Assembly (NCBI GenBank): GCA_947522735.1
Contig: CANNTZ010000024.1
Location: 1 to 32,449, forward strand
Length of the DNA stretch: 32,449 bases
Direction of reading: 5' to 3'
Origin: an uncultured Oscillospiraceae bacterium
Lineage (GTDB): Bacteria; Bacillota; Clostridia; Oscillospirales; Ruminococcaceae
The notes below the pieces were generated by a model, which saw only the letters and a program-made list of their open reading frames with translations, was not told the origin of the DNA and did not search any database. A program made the translations under genes and the position numbers. Every line of letters starts with the position of its first letter. Position 1 is the stretch's first letter. Positions 7,469 through 15,495 of the stretch are shown here, piece by piece.

Positions 7469-8353
7469 GTGGCTGATTACTGCATACTCTATAACCCGCT
7501 TGCGGGTGGCGGCAGGTGTTTTGGCGAGAGTAAAAAGCTTGCCGGCGCGCTCGGGGACGGGGAGGTTCGGCTGGTCAACATCTGCGAGGTCGGGAGCTAT
7601 TCCGACTTTTTTGCGTCGCTTGCGCCGGATGAGCGCGTGATTCTCTGCGGAGGGGACGGCACGCTCAACCGCTTTGTCAACGATACCGACGGCGTCGATA
7701 TCAGTCGCGACGTCTACTATTTCGCCGCGGGGAGCGGAAACGATTTTCTCCGCGACGTCGGCTCCGGCGAGGACGGAGCGCCGATCTGCATAAACGAATA
7801 CCTGCGCGAGCTGCCGGAGGTGGCCGTCAAGGGCAGAACCTACAGGTTTATCAACGGCATCGGCTACGGCATCGACGGCTACTGCTGCGAGGTTGGCGAC
7901 GCTCAGCGCGCGGTATCGGACAAGCCGGTCAACTATACCGCCATCGCGATAAAGGGGCTGCTGTTCCGCTACCGTCCCACAAACGCCGTCGTCACTGTGG
8001 ACGGCGTCGAGCACCGCTATAAGCACGTCTGGCTTGCGCCGACAATGAACGGGCGCTTCTACGGAGGCGGAATGATACCCACCCCGGCGCAGGATCGCCG
8101 CAACGCCGAGGGTCTTGTCTCGACGATGGTCTATTACGGCGCGGGCAAGCTGCGCGCGCTGATGGTGTTCCCCTCCATCTTCAAGGGTGAGCACGTCAAG
8201 CATGCCGACATGGTCGAGATACTGACCGGGCACGACGTGTCCGTCCGGTTTGACGCGCCCACCGCGCTCCAGATCGACGGAGAGACTATAACCGGCGTGA
8301 CAGAGTATTCGGTTCGTTCCCATGTGCATGCCGGAGCGGAGCTCAAGGTCTGA
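7469..8353 (+). CDS. Diacylglycerol kinase-family lipid kinase
   Basis: A 294-residue soluble kinase of the DAGK/YegS/DgkB type, which transfers phosphate from ATP to a lipid alcohol such as diacylglycerol. The N-terminal loop YNPLAGGG, the nucleotide-binding GGDGT (residues 61-65) and GSGNDF (88-93) are all present, and the C-terminal half ends with the usual LQIDGE strand. The GTG at 7469 is preferred to an in-frame GTG at 7460 because GGAAGGG at 7454-7460 then sits eight bases upstream. It lies between plsC-like and cdsA genes, which fits recycling diacylglycerol into phosphatidic acid. The true substrate could be another lipid. Confidence 0.88.
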   Translation: MADYCILYNPLAGGGRCFGESKKLAGALGDGEVRLVNICEVGSYSDFFASLAPDERVILCGGDGTLNRFVNDTDGVDISRDVYYFAAGSGNDFLRDVGSGEDGAPICINEYLRELPEVAVKGRTYRFINGIGYGIDGYCCEVGDAQRAVSDKPVNYTAIAIKGLLFRYRPTNAVVTVDGVEHRYKHVWLAPTMNGRFYGGGMIPTPAQDRRNAEGLVSTMVYYGAGKLRALMVFPSIFKGEHVKHADMVEILTGHDVSVRFDAPTALQIDGETITGVTEYSVRSHVHAGAELKV

Positions 8354-8368
8354 GAAAAGGATGACGAT

Positions 8369-9175
8369 ATGCTGAAAAGAACCTTGACCGGCGCTGTTCT
8401 TGTGACGCTGATAGCGCTGCTTTTGTATTTTTCCGATCTGCCGTACCTGCTTGCCGCGGCTATGACGCTGTTGAGCGTCATAGCAGTGTATGAGCTGTAC
8501 CGCGCAGGCGATATGCTCGAAAAGAAAGAGCTGCTGGCTATATCCGAGATCATGGCGTTGGCGGTGTCGCTCGCAAGCTTTCCGCATTATACAGTCGTGC
8601 TTGCGGTGAGCCTCGCCGTCGCGATGGCGGCGTTCCTGTATATGATGCTGCGCCTCGGGAGCTATACCCTGACCGACAGCAAGCTGTTCCTGATAGCTCT
8701 GATGCTGCCTGTATTTTTCCGGGCGTTCACCGAGCTGCGCCTGCTCAAAAACGGACTTTTCTATCTGGTGCTGCTCTCCTGCGTCTGCCTGCTCAGCGAT
8801 ATCTTCGCCTATCTGCTCGGGCTTGCCTTCGGAAAGCGCAAGCTCGCGCCGAGGGTCAGCCCTGGCAAGAGCATTGCGGGGGCGATAGGCGGCGTGCTTG
8901 TACCGACGGCTGTGGCTCTCGCGTTCTGCCTCATCTTCGGAGAACGCCTCTCGCTGCGGATAGACTATCCCGCGCTGGCGGTGTATCTGCCGACGGCGGC
9001 GGTCGTCTGCCAGTTCGGCGATTTGTCGATGTCGGTGATAAAGCGCAATTTCGGGGTCAAGGATTACGGGAAGATACTGCCCGGCCACGGCGGGATACTC
9101 GACCGGTTCGACAGCCTTGTGTTCTCCGCGCCGTACACGCTGCTGTTCATGCTCGTCTTTCCCGTGGCGCTGTGA
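8369..9175 (+). CDS. cdsA: Phosphatidate cytidylyltransferase
   Basis: A 268-residue polytopic membrane enzyme that makes CDP-diacylglycerol from phosphatidic acid and CTP. The family signature is complete at residues 221-249: S-x-x-K-R, KD, then PGHGGILDRFDS. Seven or eight hydrophobic segments precede and follow it. The length is typical. It starts 15 bases after the lipid kinase gene with AAAAGG as ribosome site and ends the operon, before a strong terminator. Together the three genes channel acyl groups to CDP-diacylglycerol for phospholipid synthesis. Confidence 0.95.
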   Translation: MLKRTLTGAVLVTLIALLLYFSDLPYLLAAAMTLLSVIAVYELYRAGDMLEKKELLAISEIMALAVSLASFPHYTVVLAVSLAVAMAAFLYMMLRLGSYTLTDSKLFLIALMLPVFFRAFTELRLLKNGLFYLVLLSCVCLLSDIFAYLLGLAFGKRKLAPRVSPGKSIAGAIGGVLVPTAVALAFCLIFGERLSLRIDYPALAVYLPTAAVVCQFGDLSMSVIKRNFGVKDYGKILPGHGGILDRFDSLVFSAPYTLLFMLVFPVAL

Positions 9176-9492
9176 GAATTTTGCGGGAGATAAAGGATAC
9201 GGGAAGCTCGGAGACGCTGTAGGCGCCTCAAAGCAGGGGACGAAGCTCGAAAACGGAGGCCCCTTTGCTGCCGCCGCACAAAAATTCTTGCTTTAACGCC
9301 GACGCGCCCTCGCCGGAGGGAGGAGTTCTTTCCGGCGAGGACTTCTGCTTTCTCGTCGGGAGACGCCGTTGGCGTCTTTTTTTTCGCCGTTTTGTCCGCC
9401 GCGGCGTCCGAAGCCGCGATTGCCGCCATAGGGCTTTTGGAGGCGTGAGGACGCGCCGTTTTGAATATTACGGAAAAAGCGCCTCAAAAGAC
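9176..9492 (+). other. Intergenic region with hairpins, no supported gene
   Basis: About 400 bases separate cdsA from nrdG. This first part holds a perfect 10-base stem (CCTCGCCGGA at 9308-9317 with 9331-9340, 13-base loop) and then the intrinsic terminator at 9361-9384. Short open frames run across it on both strands, but they contain arginine-rich, low-complexity translations and no ribosome site, so I do not call them. Confidence 0.6.
9361..9384 (+). terminator. Intrinsic terminator of the phospholipid operon
   Basis: AGACGCC (9361-9367), loop GTT, GGCGTCT (9371-9377), running into eight T's. Confidence 0.85.
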
Positions 9493-9540
9493 ACACAATA
9501 TATAGTATTTAGTATTGACAAGGGACGCAAGATATGGTAT
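9493..9540 (+). promoter_or_regulatory. Pair of NrdR boxes
   Basis: Box 1 is ACACAATATATAGTAT (9493-9508) and box 2 is ACGCAAGATATGGTAT (9525-9540); 13 of 16 bases agree and the copies start 32 bases apart, three helical turns. This fits the known NrdR consensus and spacing. Box 2 overlaps the -10 element, so bound NrdR would block transcription of nrdG-nrdD when deoxynucleotides are plentiful. The nrdR gene is not in the window. Confidence 0.8.
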
Positions 9541-9543
9541 GCT
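9515..9543 (+). promoter_or_regulatory. Promoter of nrdG-nrdD
   Basis: TTGACA (9515-9520), 17 bases, TATGCT (9538-9543), with an extended TGG just before the -10 box. It sits between and under the two NrdR boxes. Confidence 0.8.
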
Positions 9544-9576
9544 TATGGCACTAAGGCGTTATAGGGGAGGATTGCG

Positions 9577-10269
9577 GTGCGCATCGGAGGACTTCAAAGG
9601 CTCACGCTGCTCGATTATCCGGGAAAGGTCGCCTGTACGGTGTTTCTGTCCGGCTGCAACCTGCGCTGTCCGTATTGCCACAACCCGGGGCTGGTGCTGC
9701 CGTCCGGAGAGGACGGGCCGGAGCTTGCGGAGGAGGAGCTGTTCGATTTTCTGAAAAGGCGAAGGGGGCTGCTGGACGGCGTCTGCGTGACCGGAGGCGA
9801 GCCGACGCTGAACCCGGAGCTGCCGCAGCTTCTCAAGGAGCTGCGCGGGATGGGCTATGCGGTGAAGCTGGACACCAACGGCACGAATCCGGGAATGCTG
9901 CGGGAGATATTGCGGGATGGCCTGGCGGACTATGTGGCTATGGATATCAAAAACAGCCCGGCGCGCTACCGCGAGACCTGCGGCGGCGTGGACGTGCTGC
10001 GGCAGGCCGAGGAGAGCGCGAGGATCCTTATGGAGGGCGAGGCGGACTACGAGTTCCGCACGACGGTCTGCAAGCCGCTGCACACCCCGCAGGAGATGGA
10101 GGAGATAGGGCGCTGGCTCTGCGGCGCAAAACGCTATTTTCTCCAGCGCTTCGTCGATTCCGGCAGGCTGCTCGGCGGAGGAGTGCAGCCCCCGGCCCCG
10201 GAGGAAATGGAGCTGCTGCGGCAGGCGGTGCTCCCCAATATACCCAACGCCCGGATCAGAGGATCGTAA
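9577..10269 (+). CDS. nrdG: Anaerobic ribonucleotide reductase activating protein
   Basis: A 230-residue radical-SAM enzyme that installs the glycyl radical on NrdD. The [4Fe-4S] motif CxxxCxxC is C27, C31 and C34 in GCNLRCPYCHN. The SAM-binding GGE follows in CVTGGEPTL. The N-terminus IGGLQRLTLLDYPGKVACTV is typical of the class that pairs with NrdD in Clostridia. It begins with GTG after AGGGGAGGA and ends 13 bases before nrdD, so the two are co-transcribed from the NrdR-controlled promoter. The order nrdG before nrdD is the reverse of the enterobacterial one. Confidence 0.93.
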   Translation: MRIGGLQRLTLLDYPGKVACTVFLSGCNLRCPYCHNPGLVLPSGEDGPELAEEELFDFLKRRRGLLDGVCVTGGEPTLNPELPQLLKELRGMGYAVKLDTNGTNPGMLREILRDGLADYVAMDIKNSPARYRETCGGVDVLRQAEESARILMEGEADYEFRTTVCKPLHTPQEMEEIGRWLCGAKRYFLQRFVDSGRLLGGGVQPPAPEEMELLRQAVLPNIPNARIRGS

Positions 10270-10282
10270 AGGAGCGGTGAAA

Positions 10283-12631
10283 ATGTACAAGGTAATAAAA
10301 CGAGACGGCAGACGCGTGGATTTCGACCTTTCAAGGATAGCCACCGCAATCAGAAAGGCCTTTGACGCAACGCAGATTCCGTATACCCGGGACGTGATAG
10401 AGCTGCTTGCCCTGCAGGCGACGGCGGATCATGCCGGAAAGGTTGTGAACGGCGAGATTGGGGTGGAGGAGATACAGGACAGCGTGGAGGCCGTGCTTCA
10501 GCGCGCGGGCTACGCGCCGGTCGCAAAGGCGTACATCCTCTACCGGAAGAACAGGGAAAAGCTGCGCGAGATGCGCTCGACCGTTCTGGACTATAAAAAG
10601 CTGGTGGACGGCTATCTCAAGGTGGCCGACTGGCGCGTGAAGGAGAACTCCACCGTCACCTATTCCGTCGGCGGGCTGATACTCTCCAACTCCGGCGCAA
10701 TCACGGCCAATTACTGGCTCAGCGAGATCTATGACGAGGAGATCGCGAACGCCCACCGCAACGCGGATATCCACCTGCACGATCTCTCCATGCTGACCGG
10801 CTACTGCGCCGGATGGAGCCTGAGACAGCTCATACAGGAGGGCTTGGGCGGCGTGCCGGGCAAGATAACGAGCGCCCCGGCGAAGCATCTGGCGACGCTG
10901 TGCAACCAGATGGTGAACTTCCTTGGCATCATGCAGAACGAATGGGCGGGAGCACAGGCCTTTTCCAGCTTCGATACCTACCTTGCACCCTTTGTGCGCA
11001 CCGATAAGCTCGACTACGAAGAGGTAAAGCACTGCATCGAGAGCTTTATTTTCGGCGTCAACACGCCCAGCCGCTGGGGGACGCAGGCGCCGTTTTCCAA
11101 TATAACCCTGGACTGGACGGTTCCGGCCGACCTGGCGGAGCAGCCCTGCATCGTGGGCGGCAGGCCCATGGATTTCACCTACGGCGACTGCAAGGCCGAG
11201 ATGGATATGATAAACCGCGCGTTTATCGAGGTCATGATCGAGGGCGACGCCAACGGACGCGGCTTCCAGTATCCCATCCCGACCTACTCCATCACGAGAG
11301 ACTTCGACTGGTCCGAGACGGAGAACAACCGTCTGCTCTTCGAGATGACCGCCAAATACGGGACGCCCTATTTCTCCAACTATATCAACTCCGATATGGA
11401 GCCGTCCGACGTGCGCAGCATGTGCTGCCGCCTGCGGCTGGATCTGAGGGAGCTGCGCAAAAAGAGCGGCGGCTTCTTCGGAAGCGGAGAGTCCACCGGC
11501 TCTGTGGGCGTGGTTACCGTGAATCTGCCGCGGCTTGCGTATCTTGCAAGGGATGAAGCGGATTTCTTCAGCCGGCTCGACCGGATGATGGATATCTCCG
11601 CGCGCAGCCTGAAGATCAAGCGCGTAACGGTGGAAAAGCTGCTTCGAGAGGGGCTGTATCCATACACCCGGCGCTATCTCGGCGGCTTTGACAACCACTT
11701 TTCGACCATCGGACTCGTGGGAATGAACGAGGCTGGGCTGAATGCGCGCTGGCTGAGAAGGGATCTGACGCACAGAGAGACGCAGGACTTTGCCGTCCGC
11801 GTTTTGGAGCACATGCGGGAGCGGCTCTCCGACTATCAGGAGCAGTACGGCGACCTGTACAACCTTGAGGCCACGCCTGCGGAATCCGCGGCATACCGGC
11901 TGGCCAAGCACGACAGGGATCATTATCCGGATATCATCTCCGCGCACGAGGGCGGCACGCCCTATTACACCAATTCCAGCCATCTGCCGGTGGGCGCTAC
12001 GGACGACGTGTTCGAGGCGCTGGAGGTTCAGGACAGGCTCCAGACGCTCTATACCAGCGGCACGGTGTTCCACACCTTTTTGGGCGAGAAGCTGCCGGAC
12101 TGGAAGTCTGCGGCGGCGCTGGTGCGCAAAATCGCCGAGAATTATGAGCTGCCATACTACACCATCTCCCCAACCTATTCCGTCTGCATGGAGCACGGCT
12201 ATCTGACCGGGGAGCAGCCCGTTTGCCCGAGCTGCGGAAAGCACACGGAGGTCTACAGCCGCATCACCGGCTACTACCGGCCTGTGCAGAACTGGAACGA
12301 CGGCAAGCGGCAGGAGTTTCTGGACAGAAAGACCTATCAGCCCGGAGCGGCGCAGAGCGGGCCGGAAAAGCGCGCAAAAGCGCCGGACGTCGCGGAGGAG
12401 GGGTGCTATATACTGTACACCACCTCCACCTGCCCGAATTGCAGGCTGGTGATTCCGATGCTGGAAAAGGCGGGAATCCGGTTTGAGCAGCGGGACGCGG
12501 AGGAATTTGCGCAGGAGGCTGCGGCTCTGGGGCTGAAGCTTGCGCCGTCGCTGGTGATACAGGGCGAGCGGACCACGGTATATTCCGGCGCCGCGCGCAT
12601 AAAGGAATTTTTGGACAAGCTTACTCAGTAA
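10283..12631 (+). CDS. nrdD: Anaerobic ribonucleoside-triphosphate reductase with fused glutaredoxin-like domain
   Basis: A 782-residue class III reductase that makes deoxynucleotides without oxygen. Residues about 1-90 are an ATP-cone allosteric domain (VIKRDGRRVDFDLSRI). The barrel carries LTGYCAGWSLRQL, NTPSRWGTQAPFSN and MCCRLRLD, which include conserved cysteines. The glycyl radical residue is G663 in SRITGYY, just after a cysteine zinc site (VCMEHGYL, CPSCG). Residues about 706-782 form a separate glutaredoxin/NrdH-like fold with CPNC at 717-720, joined by a linker rich in A, G, K and P. That suggests thiol-based rather than formate-based reduction, as known for the NrdH-using branch. 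ATG 10283 is preferred to GTG 10277 because AGGAG ends eight bases before it. Confidence 0.95.
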   Translation: MYKVIKRDGRRVDFDLSRIATAIRKAFDATQIPYTRDVIELLALQATADHAGKVVNGEIGVEEIQDSVEAVLQRAGYAPVAKAYILYRKNREKLREMRSTVLDYKKLVDGYLKVADWRVKENSTVTYSVGGLILSNSGAITANYWLSEIYDEEIANAHRNADIHLHDLSMLTGYCAGWSLRQLIQEGLGGVPGKITSAPAKHLATLCNQMVNFLGIMQNEWAGAQAFSSFDTYLAPFVRTDKLDYEEVKHCIESFIFGVNTPSRWGTQAPFSNITLDWTVPADLAEQPCIVGGRPMDFTYGDCKAEMDMINRAFIEVMIEGDANGRGFQYPIPTYSITRDFDWSETENNRLLFEMTAKYGTPYFSNYINSDMEPSDVRSMCCRLRLDLRELRKKSGGFFGSGESTGSVGVVTVNLPRLAYLARDEADFFSRLDRMMDISARSLKIKRVTVEKLLREGLYPYTRRYLGGFDNHFSTIGLVGMNEAGLNARWLRRDLTHRETQDFAVRVLEHMRERLSDYQEQYGDLYNLEATPAESAAYRLAKHDRDHYPDIISAHEGGTPYYTNSSHLPVGATDDVFEALEVQDRLQTLYTSGTVFHTFLGEKLPDWKSAAALVRKIAENYELPYYTISPTYSVCMEHGYLTGEQPVCPSCGKHTEVYSRITGYYRPVQNWNDGKRQEFLDRKTYQPGAAQSGPEKRAKAPDVAEEGCYILYTTSTCPNCRLVIPMLEKAGIRFEQRDAEEFAQEAAALGLKLAPSLVIQGERTTVYSGAARIKEFLDKLTQ

Positions 12632-12633
12632 CG

Positions 12634-12683
12634 AAAAATGGCGTCGGCGGGCAAGATGTGCTTCTTGTCCGCCGGCGCCTTGT
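12634..12683. terminator. Bidirectional terminator between nrdD and the msrAB operon
   Basis: A 16-base-pair stem joins 12640-12655 and 12664-12679 with two G-U pairs and an 8-base loop. Five A's precede it, which become U's for the minus-strand msrAB operon; the plus side has only a weak T run (TTGTCT). Confidence 0.75.
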
Positions 12684-12738
12684 CTCCGGAAATTTACTTG
12701 CGGGGCCGCGTTCAGCTATTTTCATCGGCACTTGCAGC

Positions 12739-12767
12739 AGAGCGCCGTTTTGCTGAAACGGCGCTCT
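12739..12767. other. Perfect 12-base-pair hairpin
   Basis: AGAGCGCCGTTT (12739-12750) and AAACGGCGCTCT (12756-12767) pair perfectly around TGCTG. There is no T run directly after it on either strand, so it may be an RNA 3'-end stabiliser or attenuator for msrAB rather than a second terminator. Confidence 0.55.
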
Positions 12768-12808
12768 TAAAAAGCCATGTTGCCTGCGGGCGCTTCCGGC
12801 ACGGCGCC

Positions 12809-13939
12809 TCACTCGTCGAAAAGATAGAGCAGATAGCCGTAGCCCTCGCTTTCCATCCTTTCATATGGGACGAAGCGCAGGGCGGCGCTGTTGATGCAGT
12901 AGCGCACGCCGTTGGGGGATTCCGGGTCGCCGGTGAACACGTGGCCGAGGTGGGAATCTCCCGCGCGGCTACGCACCTCCGTGCGGCGCATCCCATAGCT
13001 CAGATCCTCCAGCTCAACTATCGCGGGCTCCTCGATGGGCTTGGAGAAGGCGGGCCAGCCGCAGCCGCTCTCGAACTTGTCCGTGGAGGAAAACAGCGGC
13101 TCGCCGGTGACGACGTCCACATATATTCCCTTGGTGAATTGATTCCAGAACTCGTTATCAAACGCGCGCTCGGTGCCGTTCTCCTGCGTAATGCGGTACT
13201 GCTCGCCTGTCAGCCTGTCGCGGATGGTCTCCGCCGCCGGCTTGCGGTAGTCGCCCGGATCGATACGCAGCTTGGAGAAAAGCTCGATCTCCTCGCGCGG
13301 GATGTGACAGTAGCCGGTCGGGTTCTTTTCAAGATAGTCCTGATGGTATTCCTCGGCGGGGAAATAGTTGAGCAGCGGGCCTATCTCCACGAAAAATTTC
13401 TCGCTGCGTCCGCGCTCAAGCTTCGCGATGCGCTCCACCGTTTCCCGCGCGCTGTCGTTGGTGTAGTAGACGCCGGTCTGATATTGGGAGCCTATATCAT
13501 TGCCCTGACGGTTTTTTACCGTCGGATCGATAACATAGAAGTAGGCCAGCAGCAGCGCGTCGAGGCTCACCTGCGCGGGATCGTACTCCACGCGCACCGT
13601 TTCGCGGAAGCCGGTGCCGCCTGCGCAGACGGTTTTGTATTCGGCGTCCTCCTCGCAGGTGCCGTTGGCGTAGCCACTCTGGGCGTCGATGACGCCGGGG
13701 ATGGACTGCATCAGCAGCTCCAGCCCCCAGAAGCAGCCGCCCGCAAGATAGATGACGTTTTCGGTGTCGTCGGTCATGGGCGTTTTCTCCTTATCGTCAG
13801 TCATATTCGACGCCTGCGCTTTGCTCGAGTCAGGCTCGCTCATGGCGTCGCTGCGCCGCGTCTTGTCCTTTTGCGCCGCACAGCCGCCAAGCAGCAGAAC
13901 GGCGAGCAGCAGAGCTAAAATCCTCCTGTAGCTGTACAT
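12809..13939 (-). CDS. msrAB: Exported lipoprotein MsrA-MsrB fusion, methionine sulfoxide reductase
   Basis: A 376-residue protein that would repair both S- and R-methionine sulfoxide outside the membrane. The N-terminus is a lipoprotein signal (hydrophobic residues 7-17, lipobox LLGGC, C20). A linker of charged residues leads to MsrA, with catalytic C69 in GGCFWGLE. MsrB follows, with GCGWPAF at 292-298, HLGHVF and the catalytic cysteine C348 in RYCINS. The zinc CxxC pairs of some MsrB are absent, as in the streptococcal MsrAB type. The frame stays open far upstream, but GGAGG is correctly placed for the ATG at 13939. It is last in the operon with thioredoxin and TlpA-like genes, which probably supply its electrons. 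Confidence 0.93.
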   Translation of the reverse strand: MYSYRRILALLLAVLLLGGCAAQKDKTRRSDAMSEPDSSKAQASNMTDDKEKTPMTDDTENVIYLAGGCFWGLELLMQSIPGVIDAQSGYANGTCEEDAEYKTVCAGGTGFRETVRVEYDPAQVSLDALLLAYFYVIDPTVKNRQGNDIGSQYQTGVYYTNDSARETVERIAKLERGRSEKFFVEIGPLLNYFPAEEYHQDYLEKNPTGYCHIPREEIELFSKLRIDPGDYRKPAAETIRDRLTGEQYRITQENGTERAFDNEFWNQFTKGIYVDVVTGEPLFSSTDKFESGCGWPAFSKPIEEPAIVELEDLSYGMRRTEVRSRAGDSHLGHVFTGDPESPNGVRYCINSAALRFVPYERMESEGYGYLLYLFDE

Positions 13940-13968
13940 ATTGTGGGCCTCCTTTCGAGGGGGGAGCG

Positions 13969-14193
13969 TCATTCGGTTTTTCCCGCGTCGTCCTTTTCGT
14001 GCGGCTGAAGGACGGCTCCGAGCATAAGCCCGACCGCCGCGCCGAACAGCACGGTCAACCACGGACTTGACGCGATGGCGCACGCGCCGGAGGCGCAGCC
14101 CGCGAAACGGAAATACAGCCAGCCGCACGTGCCGCCGATCAGGGTGAATATCGCAGGGAAGATAATGATGCGCAAAGCGCGAATCCTTTTCAT
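13969..14193 (-). CDS. DUF6132-like small membrane protein
   Basis: A 74-residue protein with two hydrophobic segments (residues about 8-30 and 43-63). Between them lies CGWLYFRFAGCASGACAI, a three-cysteine pattern I recall from the DUF6132 family found near redox and rhodanese-like genes; no biochemical role is known. The ATG overlaps the trxB stop in ATGA, so translation is coupled, and GGAGG lies in the end of trxB. The cysteines on or near the membrane surface would suit a role in transmembrane thiol or sulfur transfer, which is inferred from the operon. Confidence 0.8.
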   Translation of the reverse strand: MKRIRALRIIIFPAIFTLIGGTCGWLYFRFAGCASGACAIASSPWLTVLFGAAVGLMLGAVLQPHEKDDAGKTE

Positions 14194-15134
14194 GTGACGG
14201 CCTCCCTCCGCGCCTTGTCGCTCGCGAGATACTCCTGTGCGCAGTGGGCGGCCACGGCGCCGTCCGCCACGGCGGTGACGATCTGACGCAGCGCCTTGGA
14301 GCGCACGTCACCCACGGCGAACACGCCGGGGAGATTTGTTTGTGTGGATTCTCCGGCAAGGATATAACCGCTGGCGTCCAGAGTAAGCTCGTCCCGGAAT
14401 ATCTCGGTGGCGGGCGTGCGGCCCACGCTGATGAACACGCCGTCGCAGGCAAGCTCCCGCTCTGCGCCGGACAGGACGTCCCGCAGCCGTAGGCCGGTGA
14501 GCCTGTCGCCGTGCAGAAGCGCGGATACTGCGCTGTTCCAGCAAAGCTCAAGGTTTTCGGCCTCGAGCAGCGGGCGGAGGTATATTCCGGAGGCGCGAAG
14601 CGTGTCACGCCGGTGGATGAGATAGACGCGTTTTGCTATCCGGGAAAGGGTGAGCGCGGCGGTTGCCGCGGAGTTACCGCCGCCCACAACGGCGACAGTC
14701 CTGCCCCGGTAGGGCATACCGTCGCAGGCGGCGCAGTAGTGGACGCCGCGGCCCGTCAGCGCCTGCTCGCTCTCAATGCCGAGCTTGCGGGGCACGGCTC
14801 CGGTTGCGACGGCAACGGTGCGGCCAAGGAAGGTTCCCTCGCTGGTTTCAAGGATTTTCACCGGCGCGGAGAGCCTGGCGCGGCGCACCTCTGCCAGAAC
14901 GGTGGCGGCACCGAAGCGCTCGGCGCCGTGCTGCATCCGCTCTCCCAGCGTGAAGCCGTCTATGCCCTCGTCGAAGCCGGGATAGTTATCGACCTGCTCG
15001 GTCAGCGCCATCTGGCCGCCTGCGGAGAGCTTCTCAAGCACCAGCGTGTCCAGCCCGGCACGGGCGGCGTAGAGAGCGGCGGTATAGCCGCCCGGGCCGC
15101 CGCCGATCACAAGCATGTCATAGATATGCTCCAT
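14190..15134 (-). CDS. trxB: Thioredoxin-disulfide reductase
   Basis: A 314-residue FAD enzyme that reduces thioredoxin with NADPH or a related donor. The FAD loop GGGPGGYTAALYAARAG is near residues 10-27; the redox-active cysteines are in CAACDG (residues about 133-138), a CAxC variant of the usual CATC; the second nucleotide site is VGGGNSAATAAL followed by HRRD, whose arginines favour NADPH; and the C-terminal FAD motif is GVFAVGDV. It starts six bases after trxA and is coupled to the DUF6132-like gene. Its location in the locus marks the cytoplasmic electron source for the exported redox proteins. Confidence 0.95.
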   Translation of the reverse strand: MEHIYDMLVIGGGPGGYTAALYAARAGLDTLVLEKLSAGGQMALTEQVDNYPGFDEGIDGFTLGERMQHGAERFGAATVLAEVRRARLSAPVKILETSEGTFLGRTVAVATGAVPRKLGIESEQALTGRGVHYCAACDGMPYRGRTVAVVGGGNSAATAALTLSRIAKRVYLIHRRDTLRASGIYLRPLLEAENLELCWNSAVSALLHGDRLTGLRLRDVLSGAERELACDGVFISVGRTPATEIFRDELTLDASGYILAGESTQTNLPGVFAVGDVRSKALRQIVTAVADGAVAAHCAQEYLASDKARREAVT

Positions 15135-15140
15135 AAGTCC

Positions 15141-15461
15141 TCACCCCTCCAGCGTCCGGAGTATGAAATCCTCGATCTCAGCCTTGGATGAGGGAGCGGT
15201 GACGGAGCCGATGAGGGTGCCGTCCCGGAACAGCATCAGCGTGGGGATGGTTTCGATGCCGAAGAGCTTCACCAGCTCCGGCTGCTCGTCATAGTGTATG
15301 GTTCCGACGGTGAGCTTTTCGCCGAACTGCTCGGCTATCTTCTCATAGGTGGGCGCGATACGGCGGCAGTAGACGCACCACGGAGCGTAAATCTCCACCA
15401 GCGCAGGCTTGTCCGAGCGCAGTATCATCTCGTCAAAATCGTCAGCGGTGATAGTGAGCAT
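15141..15461 (-). CDS. trxA: Thioredoxin with CVYC active site
   Basis: A 106-residue cytoplasmic thioredoxin with the usual fold order and the cis-proline in ETIPTLMLF. The active site is WCVYC (residues about 28-32) in place of WCGPC, which should shift its redox potential or partner choice. There is no signal peptide. CAGGAGG precedes the ATG. It lies directly upstream of trxB, its likely reductant, and downstream of the TlpA-like lipoprotein. It is probably dedicated to this locus; a general WCGPC thioredoxin may exist elsewhere in the genome. Confidence 0.9.
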   Translation of the reverse strand: MLTITADDFDEMILRSDKPALVEIYAPWCVYCRRIAPTYEKIAEQFGEKLTVGTIHYDEQPELVKLFGIETIPTLMLFRDGTLIGSVTAPSSKAEIEDFILRTLEG

Positions 15462-15495
15462 AGCAGTGCCTCCTGTCCTGTAATTTGCGCCGCTG

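Noticed and set aside
7406..9088. Long minus-strand open frame opposite the lipid kinase and cdsA genes
   Set aside because: It lies opposite two genes with full signatures and reads as a composition artefact rich in H, R, Q and A.
9265..9564. Short open frame in the cdsA-nrdG gap
   Set aside because: It spans the terminator and the NrdR boxes and has no ribosome site.
10331..12244. Long minus-strand open frame opposite nrdD
   Set aside because: It is a shadow of a conserved gene; no ribosome site or domain was seen.
12638..13918. Plus-strand open frame across the msrAB region
   Set aside because: It runs through a terminator and opposite MsrA/MsrB catalytic motifs; no motif of its own.
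13940..14608. Upstream extension of the msrAB frame to a 599-codon protein
   Set aside because: It crosses the DUF6132-like gene and part of trxB out of frame; the lipoprotein signal and ribosome site place the start at 13939.
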